Below the pieces are notes generated by a model. It was given only the letters and a program-made list of their open reading frames with translations. It ran no database searches and was not told the origin of the DNA. Made by a program: the position numbers and the translations under genes. Shown here piece after piece: positions 1 to 9,107 of a stretch of DNA of 64,000 bases (position 1 is its first letter; each line of letters opens with the position of its first letter). The stretch comes from an uncultured Formosa sp. (GTDB taxonomy: Bacteria > Bacteroidota > Bacteroidia > Flavobacteriales > Flavobacteriaceae): the NCBI GenBank assembly GCA_913052445.1, contig CAJXDP010000001.1:62001-126000 (forward strand). Reading direction: 5' to 3'.

Positions 1-1
1 A

Positions 2-205
2 AAACATGGATTTCCTTATCCATTGTTAGCTGATGAGGACAAATCAGTTATCAATGCTTTTGGTGTTTGGGGGCCAAAAAAGTTTATGGGTAAAGAATAT
101 AATGGAATCCACAGAACTACATTTGTAATTGATGCCGATGGGCTTATAGAGGACATTATTTTCAAAGTGAAAACAAAACAACATACATCTCAAATATTAA
201 AATAA
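2..205 (+). CDS. bcp: Peroxiredoxin, Bcp/AhpC-TSA type, C-terminal fragment (5' truncated by window edge)
   Basis: Open frame from base 2: KHGFPYPLLADEDKSVINAFGVWGPKKFMGKEYNGIHRTTFVIDADG, typical Bcp C-terminus. Confidence 0.85.
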   Translation, partial: KHGFPYPLLADEDKSVINAFGVWGPKKFMGKEYNGIHRTTFVIDADGLIEDIIFKVKTKQHTSQILK

Positions 206-221
206 AAAAAGCACACCATAA

Positions 222-1304
222 CTATATTTTAATAAAAATATTTCTCTTATACATTTCATTTACTACAAGATATATTAAAAAAGTATAAAATAATGCCCAT
301 ATTAAAGAGAAAATTTGAGGTTCTAAGTTAGTAGAAAGACCAAACTCCATCCAAGTTTTTTGAATCCCATTTCCGTTGAAAAGAGGAATTCTAAATAATC
401 CTCTAAGCATTGAATGCAATACATATGCAAAAATAGCATTGGATCCAAATACGATTCCAAATTTGGTGTAGGAACGATTTTTTTTATGATCTATAATCCA
501 CATGCAGCTTGCGAGAAATAGCATAGCAAGTCCTGAGGATAAAAGAACATAAGAACTGGTCCAAATATGCTTATTAATTGGAAAGCTAAAGTCCCAGACC
601 ATACCTAAGGATAAACAAATACTACCAACCAAGTACATTGATATAATTTTATCTTTTAAAGACTTTGTTTTATTCAATATAAGGTGTCCGCAAAACATTC
701 CAGAAATTCCAGTAGCAATAGAGGGAATTGTGCTGAAAAATCCCTCCGGATCCCAAGTCTCTTGGTATAGTCTGCCAGGAGTAATAAACCGATCAATCCA
801 AGCGGCAAAATTGTTTCCAGGTTCTAAAACACCAGCTATAGAATCTCCAAAAGGAACATGCTTCATAAACCCCCAATAGATTATTAAACAAAAAATTCCA
901 ATCCATATTTGCTGAGATTTATTGGAATTTAAATAAATGAGAGAGCAGAAGAAATAAACAAGAGCAATTCTTTGAAGCACTCCTGCAATTCTCACATTAC
1001 TAAAATCAAAACTAGGAAAAACTGCAAGAAAAATTCCAATTCCAAAAAGGATTAATGTCCTTTTTAGAATTTTCAAATAGGTGGATGTATTAGAGTTTTT
1101 AATTTTTGAAAGCGAAAGGACTATAGAAACTCCTACAACAAACAAAAAAAATGGGAAAACTAAATCTGTTGGTGTAGCTCCGTTCCACTGAGAGTGCCTT
1201 AAAGGATCTAATACGTAAGTCCAGCTACCAGGATCATTTACTATAATCATAGCGGCTATGGTAAAGCCTCTAAAAAAATCAAGTGAAATTAGTCTTTGAG
1301 TCAT
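222..1304 (-). CDS. NagX-like / heparan-alpha-glucosaminide N-acetyltransferase-like multipass membrane protein (DUF5009-type)
   Basis: N-terminal RLISLDFFRGFTIAAMIIVNDPGSW...TDLVFPFFLFVVG motif and many TM segments. Confidence 0.8.
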   Translation of the reverse strand: MTQRLISLDFFRGFTIAAMIIVNDPGSWTYVLDPLRHSQWNGATPTDLVFPFFLFVVGVSIVLSLSKIKNSNTSTYLKILKRTLILFGIGIFLAVFPSFDFSNVRIAGVLQRIALVYFFCSLIYLNSNKSQQIWIGIFCLIIYWGFMKHVPFGDSIAGVLEPGNNFAAWIDRFITPGRLYQETWDPEGFFSTIPSIATGISGMFCGHLILNKTKSLKDKIISMYLVGSICLSLGMVWDFSFPINKHIWTSSYVLLSSGLAMLFLASCMWIIDHKKNRSYTKFGIVFGSNAIFAYVLHSMLRGLFRIPLFNGNGIQKTWMEFGLSTNLEPQIFSLIWALFYTFLIYLVVNEMYKRNIFIKI

Positions 1305-1372
1305 AAAATTAAGTTGTAAAAATAATTTATAATCCTAAGCCACTAATTGGTTTTTTTTATTTTAGGTACTAT

Positions 1373-2809
1373 TTAGGATTCGTAACCAAATAGTTTTTGC
1401 TCTTTAATAATATCTGCAACACCTTCAGGGAGCATTTCTTCCCAACCGTGCTCATCTTTAGAAATCATTTTGAGGACTGTTCTCGAAAATATATTAAGTA
1501 TTTCTGGATCATAATTTCTAATATCTACCAATTTTCCATTAAACTTAAAGAACTTGTACAGCTCTTTCATTCTTGGATGTACTTTAAGATCTTCACTAGT
1601 GGTCATAGTGTTATTTTCATTTAGCATTGGATATAAATAAACTTTTAAATCTTTATAAAAAAGTTTACCAAAAGCTTCTAAAATACCTCCACTTAAATGT
1701 CGGTAGTATTTTTCATCAAAAATATCAATCAAGTTATTTATACCCATGGCAAGAGCAATGCGTTTTTTTGAGTAAAGGTTAAAGTACTCTACAAGTTTAT
1801 AATATTCTTGAAAGTTTGAGATTAAAACCGTTTGCCCTAGAGAGCAAAGTAACCTGGCTCGATCCATGAAGTCTTGTTCATCAATCTCACCTCCAGATGC
1901 TCTTAGGTTTGATAATGTAATTTCAAAAACCACCTGAGTTTTTTCTTTCTGAACTTTATTTTCATTGATAAACATTTCATATGATTTCTCATACATGTCC
2001 ATATTTACCTTAGTTACCGGTCTAAAACTACCTCTGAAAGCAAGTATATTTTTTTTATACAATACGCGTGCTGGCAAGACATTGTTTCCATCGGGAGCGA
2101 ACATAACTGCATCAGTCATTCCGTTTTTTAATAATTGTAAACTCATTAACCTGTTGTCTACATTTTTAAAATCTGGTCCTGAGAAATTGATGGTATCAAT
2201 TTCTAATTGATCTTTATCTATGTGGTCATAAAGGTATCTTAAAAGTTTTTTAGGTTGATTATATTTATAGTAAGCACCATAAATTAAATTTGTTCCTAAT
2301 TTACCGAGTGTTTCTTGTTGTAATCGTGTATCTGTTTCTTTAAAACGTATATGAAGTGTGATTTCGTTATACTCTTTTTGCTCTGAATCAATTTGATACT
2401 TAATACCGACCCATCCATGCCCTTTAAAGCGTTTAGCAAAATCTATAGTCGCTACAGTATTTGCGTAGCTAAAAAACATTTTGTTCGGGTATTCTTTTCT
2501 AGAAAGTCGATTTTCTATAAGTTTAACTTCATGTGATAACATTTTTTTTAAACGATCTTCTGTTACATATCGTTGGTTATCTTCTACTCCATAAATAGCA
2601 TCACTAAAAGATTTGTCGTAGGCTGACATTGCTTTTGCTATGGTCCCAGATGCTCCACCAGCTCTAAAAAATTGCCTTACTGTCTCTTGTCCAGCGCCAA
2701 TTTCGGCAAAAGTTCCATAAATATTCTCATTTAGATTGATTCTTAAAGCTTTGTCTTTCAGTGATGGGATGCTTTCTATTTTAGCATCTCCTTTGAGGGT
2801 TATTTCCAT
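1373..2809 (-). CDS. Conserved uncharacterised ~480 aa protein (often given nucleotidyltransferase-type names in related genomes)
   Basis: Long ORF with conserved-looking NLNENIYGTFAEIGAGQETVRQFFRAGGASGTIAKAMSAYDK start; no recognisable catalytic motif. Confidence 0.75.
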   Translation of the reverse strand: MEITLKGDAKIESIPSLKDKALRINLNENIYGTFAEIGAGQETVRQFFRAGGASGTIAKAMSAYDKSFSDAIYGVEDNQRYVTEDRLKKMLSHEVKLIENRLSRKEYPNKMFFSYANTVATIDFAKRFKGHGWVGIKYQIDSEQKEYNEITLHIRFKETDTRLQQETLGKLGTNLIYGAYYKYNQPKKLLRYLYDHIDKDQLEIDTINFSGPDFKNVDNRLMSLQLLKNGMTDAVMFAPDGNNVLPARVLYKKNILAFRGSFRPVTKVNMDMYEKSYEMFINENKVQKEKTQVVFEITLSNLRASGGEIDEQDFMDRARLLCSLGQTVLISNFQEYYKLVEYFNLYSKKRIALAMGINNLIDIFDEKYYRHLSGGILEAFGKLFYKDLKVYLYPMLNENNTMTTSEDLKVHPRMKELYKFFKFNGKLVDIRNYDPEILNIFSRTVLKMISKDEHGWEEMLPEGVADIIKEQKLFGYES

Positions 2810-2903
2810 CTTCGAATTTAAGGAGTTTGTATATTAACAAATGTACTATTTTAGATAATCTTACAAAAAAAAATAGACTATTTTTGTTGAAATTTAAAAC
2901 GAG

Positions 2904-3665
2904 TTGAAAATCACTTTTTTAGGCACTGGAACTTCTCAGGGCATTCCTATAGTAGGGAGTAATCACCCTGTTTGCCTTAGTGATAACCCAAAAGATATGC
3001 GCCTTCGGGTTTCTGTTTTAGTTGAATGGTCTGATTTCACAATTCTAATTGATTGTGGTCCAGATTTTCGACAACAATTGTTACGAACAGATTGCAACGA
3101 AATTAACGCTATTATTTTCACTCATGAGCATAGTGATCATACTGCTGGTTTAGATGATTTGAGGCCTTTTTTTTATAGACAAGGCGCAATTGATGTTTAT
3201 GCACATGAGCGAGTATTAAAGTCTTTATACAAACGTTTTGATTATATTTTTAAGAAAGAAAATAAATACCCAGGTGTACTCACTTTAAATGATTACCAAT
3301 TATCAGGTGAAAATTTCAATTTAGGAGGCAAAACGATAATCCCTATTAATGTGCTGCATAACAACCTTCCTATATTTGGTTATAGAATTAATAATTTTGC
3401 TTACATAACAGATGCTAAAACAATTTCAAAGTTAGAAATTAAGAAGCTTACAAATCTAGATGTTTTGGTTGTAAATGCTCTTCGTATTGATTCTCATGTG
3501 TCCCACTTTAATCTTGAAGAAGCATTAGAGTTTATAAAATTAGTAAATCCAAAAAAAGCCTATTTAACTCATATAAGTCATCATTTAGGTTTTCATGATG
3601 TTGTTGAGAAAACCCTTCCTAAGAATGTGAAAATCGCGTATGATCAATTACAAATATCAATTTAA
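2904..3665 (+). CDS. MBL-fold metallohydrolase (PhnP-like)
   Basis: FLGTGTSQGIP start and THEHSDHTAGLDDLRP metal-binding motif; alternative (ttg) start. Confidence 0.88.
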   Translation: MKITFLGTGTSQGIPIVGSNHPVCLSDNPKDMRLRVSVLVEWSDFTILIDCGPDFRQQLLRTDCNEINAIIFTHEHSDHTAGLDDLRPFFYRQGAIDVYAHERVLKSLYKRFDYIFKKENKYPGVLTLNDYQLSGENFNLGGKTIIPINVLHNNLPIFGYRINNFAYITDAKTISKLEIKKLTNLDVLVVNALRIDSHVSHFNLEEALEFIKLVNPKKAYLTHISHHLGFHDVVEKTLPKNVKIAYDQLQISI

Positions 3666-3666
3666 A

Positions 3667-3846
3667 ATGAAAAAAAATATCTTATTATACCTTCTTTTGT
3701 TTTCTCTTTTAGTCAATGTATTTCAATATGTAAATTCTAAAAGTATTATTGACAAATATGAAAAGGATATTAATAAATTCAAGACAAAAATTGAAAATTT
3801 AGAGACTAAAAAAACAACGGATTTAAACCTAAAAAATTCGAAATAA
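3667..3846 (+). CDS. Small bitopic protein with N-terminal TM and coiled coil
   Basis: ATG at 3667, one base after the upstream stop; MKKNILLYLLLFSLLVNVFQYV followed by a charged heptad-like segment. Track start at 3640 overlaps the upstream gene. Confidence 0.55.
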   Translation: MKKNILLYLLLFSLLVNVFQYVNSKSIIDKYEKDINKFKTKIENLETKKTTDLNLKNSK

Positions 3847-3888
3847 TAAAGACCTAATTTTTATATTTTAATTACTTATTTATTGTTA

Positions 3889-4542
3889 CTAAATTTTAGT
3901 TGAAATCCAATCTCTAAGCTCATAGAAATTTTTTGGTGCGACTCCATGACCTACAGGAAATTCACTATAGATATGCTCAATGTTTAATGACTTAAGAAAC
4001 ACGGGGGTTTGTCGTGCCCAATCGATTGGTATAACCTGATCAACGGTTCCATGAGAACAATAAAAGCTCAGATTTGAGTAGTCTAGTTCTTTGATGTTCT
4101 CCGGAAGAATATCGTGATTTATATAACCACTTAATCCAATGATATTCTTAATTTTTTTGGGATGATTCAAAGCAGTAGCCATTCCCAATATAGTCCCTTG
4201 ACTGAATCCAAGTATGGATATGTTGTTTTTGTTTACAGGATAAATCTTGCAGGCTATGTCAATACAATCTACGAGAGTCTCCATAGAAAGTTTTGCTTGT
4301 TCGTTATCATTCCATTTATTTTGATCTGCATCAAAGTTAATTGCGTACCAAGCGTAACCATGGGGTTCTAATGAATAGGGAGCTTTAAAGGAAATTATAA
4401 ATAGTTCTTCAGGAAGTTCATTCGCAAAAGAAAATAAATCATTTTCGTCACTTCCATATCCGTGAAGCATAATTAATAGCGGAGCGTTTTCTTTTAACGA
4501 CGAAGGTCTGTAAATATGCTGTAACGGTAGTTCTTTACTCAT
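3889..4542 (-). CDS. Alpha/beta hydrolase, phospholipase/carboxylesterase family
   Basis: LIMLHGYGSDENDL and GFSQGT nucleophile elbow, C-terminal GHG. Confidence 0.88.
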   Translation of the reverse strand: MSKELPLQHIYRPSSLKENAPLLIMLHGYGSDENDLFSFANELPEELFIISFKAPYSLEPHGYAWYAINFDADQNKWNDNEQAKLSMETLVDCIDIACKIYPVNKNNISILGFSQGTILGMATALNHPKKIKNIIGLSGYINHDILPENIKELDYSNLSFYCSHGTVDQVIPIDWARQTPVFLKSLNIEHIYSEFPVGHGVAPKNFYELRDWISTKI

Positions 4543-4875
4543 TTATTGGATTTTTTTAAACACTTTTTGATATATGTTTCCAACTAGTGGAATTGGAATA
4601 CTTTTCCCTGATAGAGCGGATGAAAATCCATAAGCGAACAAAATTCCAAAAGCCACCCAAAATGAAAATGTAATTTGCCAATTATCAAAATAACCAATAG
4701 GATACCCTAAGGCCATGAATGACAGCCATAAACCTAAAGATTGTCTTATATGAAAATAAGCAAAAGCACTTTTTTTATCGGAATTAGTAAGATAAGCGAT
4801 AAGTACACCAATAAGGTAAAAGTAGCTAATAACGGCGACGGTTTTACCATTTTTAATATCGTTGTTGTCCGTCAT
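4543..4875 (-). CDS. Small multipass membrane protein (DUF4870/Tic20-like)
   Basis: FHIRQSLGLWLSF motif and TM pattern; directly abuts neighbouring genes. Confidence 0.6.
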   Translation of the reverse strand: MTDNNDIKNGKTVAVISYFYLIGVLIAYLTNSDKKSAFAYFHIRQSLGLWLSFMALGYPIGYFDNWQITFSFWVAFGILFAYGFSSALSGKSIPIPLVGNIYQKVFKKIQ

Positions 4876-6131
4876 TAGAGTTCTATTGAGGTTTTGTTAT
4901 TGGCTATGATGCCATAAACAGATCCTTTTAGTTTGTATCCTAAAAAAAGTGAGTTTTTAGATTTAGATCGAATGTGTTTGTTTTCAAAAACATAGTTATT
5001 CGAGGGATTAAACAAACTCAATTGAGCTCGGTCTCCAATTTTTATAGCTGAATTTGCAACTCCAAAACGTTCTTTCCCTTTGGTAAGGAGTTGGATTGTT
5101 TTTTTTGTTGAAAATAAGGAGTTTAAAGCGCCAAAAGCACTTTCTAATCCGATGGTGCCGTCTTTAGCATAATCAAATTCTATTTTTTTATACTCAATAT
5201 TTATAGGGTTATGATCTGAAGTCACCATATCGATGGTACCATCTTTAAGTCCTTCGATTAGAGCTTTAGTATCCGAAGCTAACCTTAATGGTGGGTTCAC
5301 TTTAAAGTTAGTATCAAAGTCTATTAGTTTTTCATCTGTATAGATTAGGTTATGAATAGCGACACTACAACTTATATCTAGTTTTTTTGATTTAGCAACC
5401 CGAATTAGTTCTACAGATTTTTTTGTAGATATGGTAGGGATGTGTAGTTTTCCACCAGTGTATTCTAAGATAAATAAATCCCGAACTATTTGTAATTCTT
5501 CCGCTAGAGCAGGAAGTCCCTTGAGTCCAAGGCTGGTACTTGTTATGTTTTCGTTCATAACTCCCTTTGTTGCTATTTTTTCTTCGCGAGGAAATGAGTG
5601 TACAACCCCTTCAAAACTTGCGACATATTGCAATGCGATTTTAAGTAAATTAGGATTTTTAATGGGTTTTTTGTAGTCTCCAAAAGCGACGCTTCCAGCA
5701 GATTTCATATCAAATAGTTCAGCAAGATCAATTCCTTTACCTTCATTTGTAAGGGCTCCAATAGGGTGAAGCTTGGTTGCGGCATTTGAAGACTTTGAAA
5801 TTACAAAAGAAATATCTGAATGTGAATCAATTACCGGAAATGTATTTGAGTTTAATGCAACATCAGTAAATCCAGAAGTGGCTGCGACTTCTAATCCGTT
5901 AGAGATCGTTTCACGTTCTTCAAATCCTGGCTCTCCAAAAGACACACTGCTGTCAAACCATCCATTGGATACATGGAGGTTATCTAATTCTAAAACAGGA
6001 TATTTATTTGGGTTTTTGAGAGAGTTAGCAATTTTAGTAATGAATCCGTTTTCAACTAAAATGTCTTGAGTTTGATTATGGAACTCGCTTTTATCATCAA
6101 GAATGGTAGCTAATTTTATAAGTACGTTCAT
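4875..6131 (-). CDS. Dihydroorotase-like amidohydrolase, probably catalytically degenerate
   Basis: Dihydroorotase landmarks (GEPGFEERETI, NPPLR, SDHNP), but DxHxH replaced by DSSVS. Confidence 0.8.
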   Translation of the reverse strand: MNVLIKLATILDDKSEFHNQTQDILVENGFITKIANSLKNPNKYPVLELDNLHVSNGWFDSSVSFGEPGFEERETISNGLEVAATSGFTDVALNSNTFPVIDSHSDISFVISKSSNAATKLHPIGALTNEGKGIDLAELFDMKSAGSVAFGDYKKPIKNPNLLKIALQYVASFEGVVHSFPREEKIATKGVMNENITSTSLGLKGLPALAEELQIVRDLFILEYTGGKLHIPTISTKKSVELIRVAKSKKLDISCSVAIHNLIYTDEKLIDFDTNFKVNPPLRLASDTKALIEGLKDGTIDMVTSDHNPINIEYKKIEFDYAKDGTIGLESAFGALNSLFSTKKTIQLLTKGKERFGVANSAIKIGDRAQLSLFNPSNNYVFENKHIRSKSKNSLFLGYKLKGSVYGIIANNKTSIEL

Positions 6132-8053
6132 TTAAAATATTTTAAGATGAGCATTTCAAAAGCCAATAATATTAGTGCGAAAATAATAAACCATTTCCAT
6201 AACCGCGTTACATTCGACTCAGAATTTAAGTTTTTAAGTGTTATTGGGAGTGCGTTATTAATAATACAACCCTTCATGTCAGATAGGTTATAATATGCAA
6301 GTAGGCTTTCTTTTCGATTGTAGTTATAACTAATATGTGTTATAGTGTCGTTGTCTTTTATTACGGCATAGTGGCCTGGTTTATTCGGTAATTTTTCGGA
6401 GGTAATACGAACTTTTGAATTTAAGTTTGACTGAAGAGGAATGAATTCTTCTTTGTTGCGACTAAGTTTTAAAATACGATCTTTTTGTAAGTCTACTTTT
6501 ATGTCAAAGGAGTTTTTTGTTTCTGTAAAATACTGTAAGGGAGGATTTACCAAACTGTATCTTCCAATATTATAAAGAGTTGGAACAATTAGTGGTGATT
6601 TTTTGAAGTTTGAGTTGTTAAAACTTAAAGAAGCTGTAAAAAGAAACAATGAATTAAATTGAGATAAAAAAGCTTGTTGGTCTTCAAAGGATAATATTTT
6701 GTTAGTTAAAGTGGTTATTGGGTAGTAACTGTTAACTGATGGGTATTGAAAATTAGTCACTTTTGATTTAAAGACCTCTTTTAAAATAAAGTGATCAAAT
6801 TCTAAATCGGTAATACTTTTTTCTTGTGATTTAATTGGTTTTAGGGAGTGGATAGTTTGCGTTGAGATTAATTGATTATAAGAAGAAATATTTCCTTGAT
6901 CACCTGGAATCAATACTGTAATTCCTCCGTTAGTCATAAAGTCTTTAAGACTATTTTTTAAAGCTATAGAAATATCATTAACCCCATTTAATACAATCAA
7001 ATTAGTGTTTTTAATTTGACTAAAATCTAAGGCTTTAAAATCTTGGCTTTTAAATATAAACTCATCCTTAGAATATATTTTTTTCAAAAACTCAGAACTC
7101 GTGTTGTCACTAATCGCTAATACAGATATTTTACTTTTTTTTGGAATGTTAAAATAGAAGGTATCGTCGTAATATACCTGGCTGTCTTCTATAGATAACC
7201 TCCCCTTAAACCCGTCCTTTTTTTGAATCACAAAAGAAGTTTTATAGTTTTTAGACTTTTCTAAAATTGATTTTCCAATTATTTTATCACCTTCAAATAG
7301 AGTTATTGCTATGCTGTCTTTACTTTTAGTAGTTGTTTTAGCCGTTACATTTAATAAGTTGTTTGCGTTTAAAGAGGGCTCTATTGATATTCTGTCAATG
7401 TAGTCGTTTGCAGTGTTCAATGGTTTTAGAGGGACTAGAATCACTCTTAAAGTCGTGTCTATATCCGCTAAGAGTTCTTGATCCTGTTTTTGAAAATCAG
7501 AGATTACTAGAAGTGTTTTTAAACTGCTTTTAGAATTAGAAAATAACGACGCTCCTTTTAAAATCACATTACTTAAGCTTAATTGGTTTGGACTGTAGTT
7601 TAAATTAAGCAATTTATTTTTTATGTCTTTTAGCGTAGTGGATTGATAACTAATGTCGTTCATGAACAAGCTAATCTTTTGTCCTTCGTCAATTCCACTA
7701 ATTACATCTTGAACGGCTCTTTTAAAAAGAGGTCCATTTGCTCCAAGGGCTTGCATGCTAAAAGAATTATCTAAATAAAGAACCGTTTCAGAGGGCGTGT
7801 CAATTGATTTTTGATTTGAAAAATAAGGTTGACTAAATGCAAGGATCATAAAGGCCATTGCTAAAAGTCTCAAAATCAGAATTAGCCATTTTTTTAATTG
7901 TGAGCTTTTTCGGGTTTGAAACCTTATTTTTTGCAATAAAGCGACGTTTGTAAAGGCATGCTTTTTAAAGCGCCTAAGTTGAAATAAGTGAATAAAAATA
8001 GGGATGAGTAATGCTGGTAGAGCGTAGAAATATTCTGGGTGTAAAAACTGCAT
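6128..8053 (-). CDS. BatA N-terminal domain / VWA-type membrane protein
   Basis: N-terminal FLHPEYFYALPALLIPIFIHLFQLRRFKKHAFTNVALLQ, typical BatA domain; VWA-like segment; C-terminal TM. Confidence 0.82.
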   Translation of the reverse strand: MQFLHPEYFYALPALLIPIFIHLFQLRRFKKHAFTNVALLQKIRFQTRKSSQLKKWLILILRLLAMAFMILAFSQPYFSNQKSIDTPSETVLYLDNSFSMQALGANGPLFKRAVQDVISGIDEGQKISLFMNDISYQSTTLKDIKNKLLNLNYSPNQLSLSNVILKGASLFSNSKSSLKTLLVISDFQKQDQELLADIDTTLRVILVPLKPLNTANDYIDRISIEPSLNANNLLNVTAKTTTKSKDSIAITLFEGDKIIGKSILEKSKNYKTSFVIQKKDGFKGRLSIEDSQVYYDDTFYFNIPKKSKISVLAISDNTSSEFLKKIYSKDEFIFKSQDFKALDFSQIKNTNLIVLNGVNDISIALKNSLKDFMTNGGITVLIPGDQGNISSYNQLISTQTIHSLKPIKSQEKSITDLEFDHFILKEVFKSKVTNFQYPSVNSYYPITTLTNKILSFEDQQAFLSQFNSLFLFTASLSFNNSNFKKSPLIVPTLYNIGRYSLVNPPLQYFTETKNSFDIKVDLQKDRILKLSRNKEEFIPLQSNLNSKVRITSEKLPNKPGHYAVIKDNDTITHISYNYNRKESLLAYYNLSDMKGCIINNALPITLKNLNSESNVTRLWKWFIIFALILLAFEMLILKYFK

Positions 8054-8099
8054 CAGTTTAATTGATTTGTCAAATATAAAAAACTAAACTTTGATTTAC

Positions 8100-9107
8100 T
8101 TAACAGAAAAAGAAATAATCATTTAAAGCACTCATCTCAAAAGATTTTAAAAATTGTTTTATCTCTAACTGGGCTTCCCGATTTGCCACCGAGATTATGC
8201 ATTGAGGGTTTTCCACAGAACTCAAATAGTTAACAGGCTTCAAAGTTTGACCGTAAATTACTTTACCTATTTTTTTTGGGTTATCACAAATCCAATCAAA
8301 AGACACCTTTTTATCTATTAACAGTTGAGCTATTTTTTTTCCTTTTGTTCCTGCTCCCCAAATAATTAGTTTTCTTTCTTTCTGATATGATAGTTCCAAA
8401 AAGTAGTTGACCTTTAATTCTAAAAATGAATTTTCAGCATAATTTACATCAATTCTAGAGGTTCTTACAGGGTAATCTCGCCAAAGGTGAAGAACTTCAT
8501 CTATGGTAATACATTTTAATCCATATTTAAAAAACCGAAATGCCAAGTCATAATCTTCTGGGTATGTGTTGGGAGTGAAGCCACCACATTTGTCAAAATC
8601 AGTTTTGTAAACCATCCAACAGGGAGATGGGATCACACATTCCTTATAAATTTCATCAAAGTTGGCTCCCTTAGCTATTAATGAATTGAGCCAATCCTCA
8701 TAGTTTTTGTAGCCATCTCCAATCCCTGCTTCAGAAAAGTAGCGAACCTTTCCTATGGCGAGGTGGCCTGTGCCTTGAGTTTGAAGCGATTTCTGCAGCT
8801 CAGTTAATTTATTTTCCATCATTATATCATCACTATCCATCCGAGTGATGAATATGCCTTTTGCATGGCTATAGGCGGTTCTTAAGGCTTCAATAATACC
8901 TTTACCTTGGTTGTTAAACAACCGTATTCTACTGTCTTTGTCAGTATATTTTTCAACTATGATTCGACTGTCATCTGTAGATCCATCGTCTACAATAAGA
9001 AGTTCCCAATTTGTAAGTGTCTGTTTTAATATAGACTCTAAACAATCCTCTAAATAACTAGCAGTGTTTTTGAAAGGGATTAAAATGCTGACAAGTGGTC
9101 TTTGCAT
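8100..9107 (-). CDS. GT2-family glycosyltransferase with C-terminal Rossmann-like extension
   Basis: VSILIPFKNTASYLEDCLESILKQT, DDGSTDDS, RMDSDD; C-terminal WGAGTKGKKIAQLL. Confidence 0.88.
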   Translation of the reverse strand: MQRPLVSILIPFKNTASYLEDCLESILKQTLTNWELLIVDDGSTDDSRIIVEKYTDKDSRIRLFNNQGKGIIEALRTAYSHAKGIFITRMDSDDIMMENKLTELQKSLQTQGTGHLAIGKVRYFSEAGIGDGYKNYEDWLNSLIAKGANFDEIYKECVIPSPCWMVYKTDFDKCGGFTPNTYPEDYDLAFRFFKYGLKCITIDEVLHLWRDYPVRTSRIDVNYAENSFLELKVNYFLELSYQKERKLIIWGAGTKGKKIAQLLIDKKVSFDWICDNPKKIGKVIYGQTLKPVNYLSSVENPQCIISVANREAQLEIKQFLKSFEMSALNDYFFFC

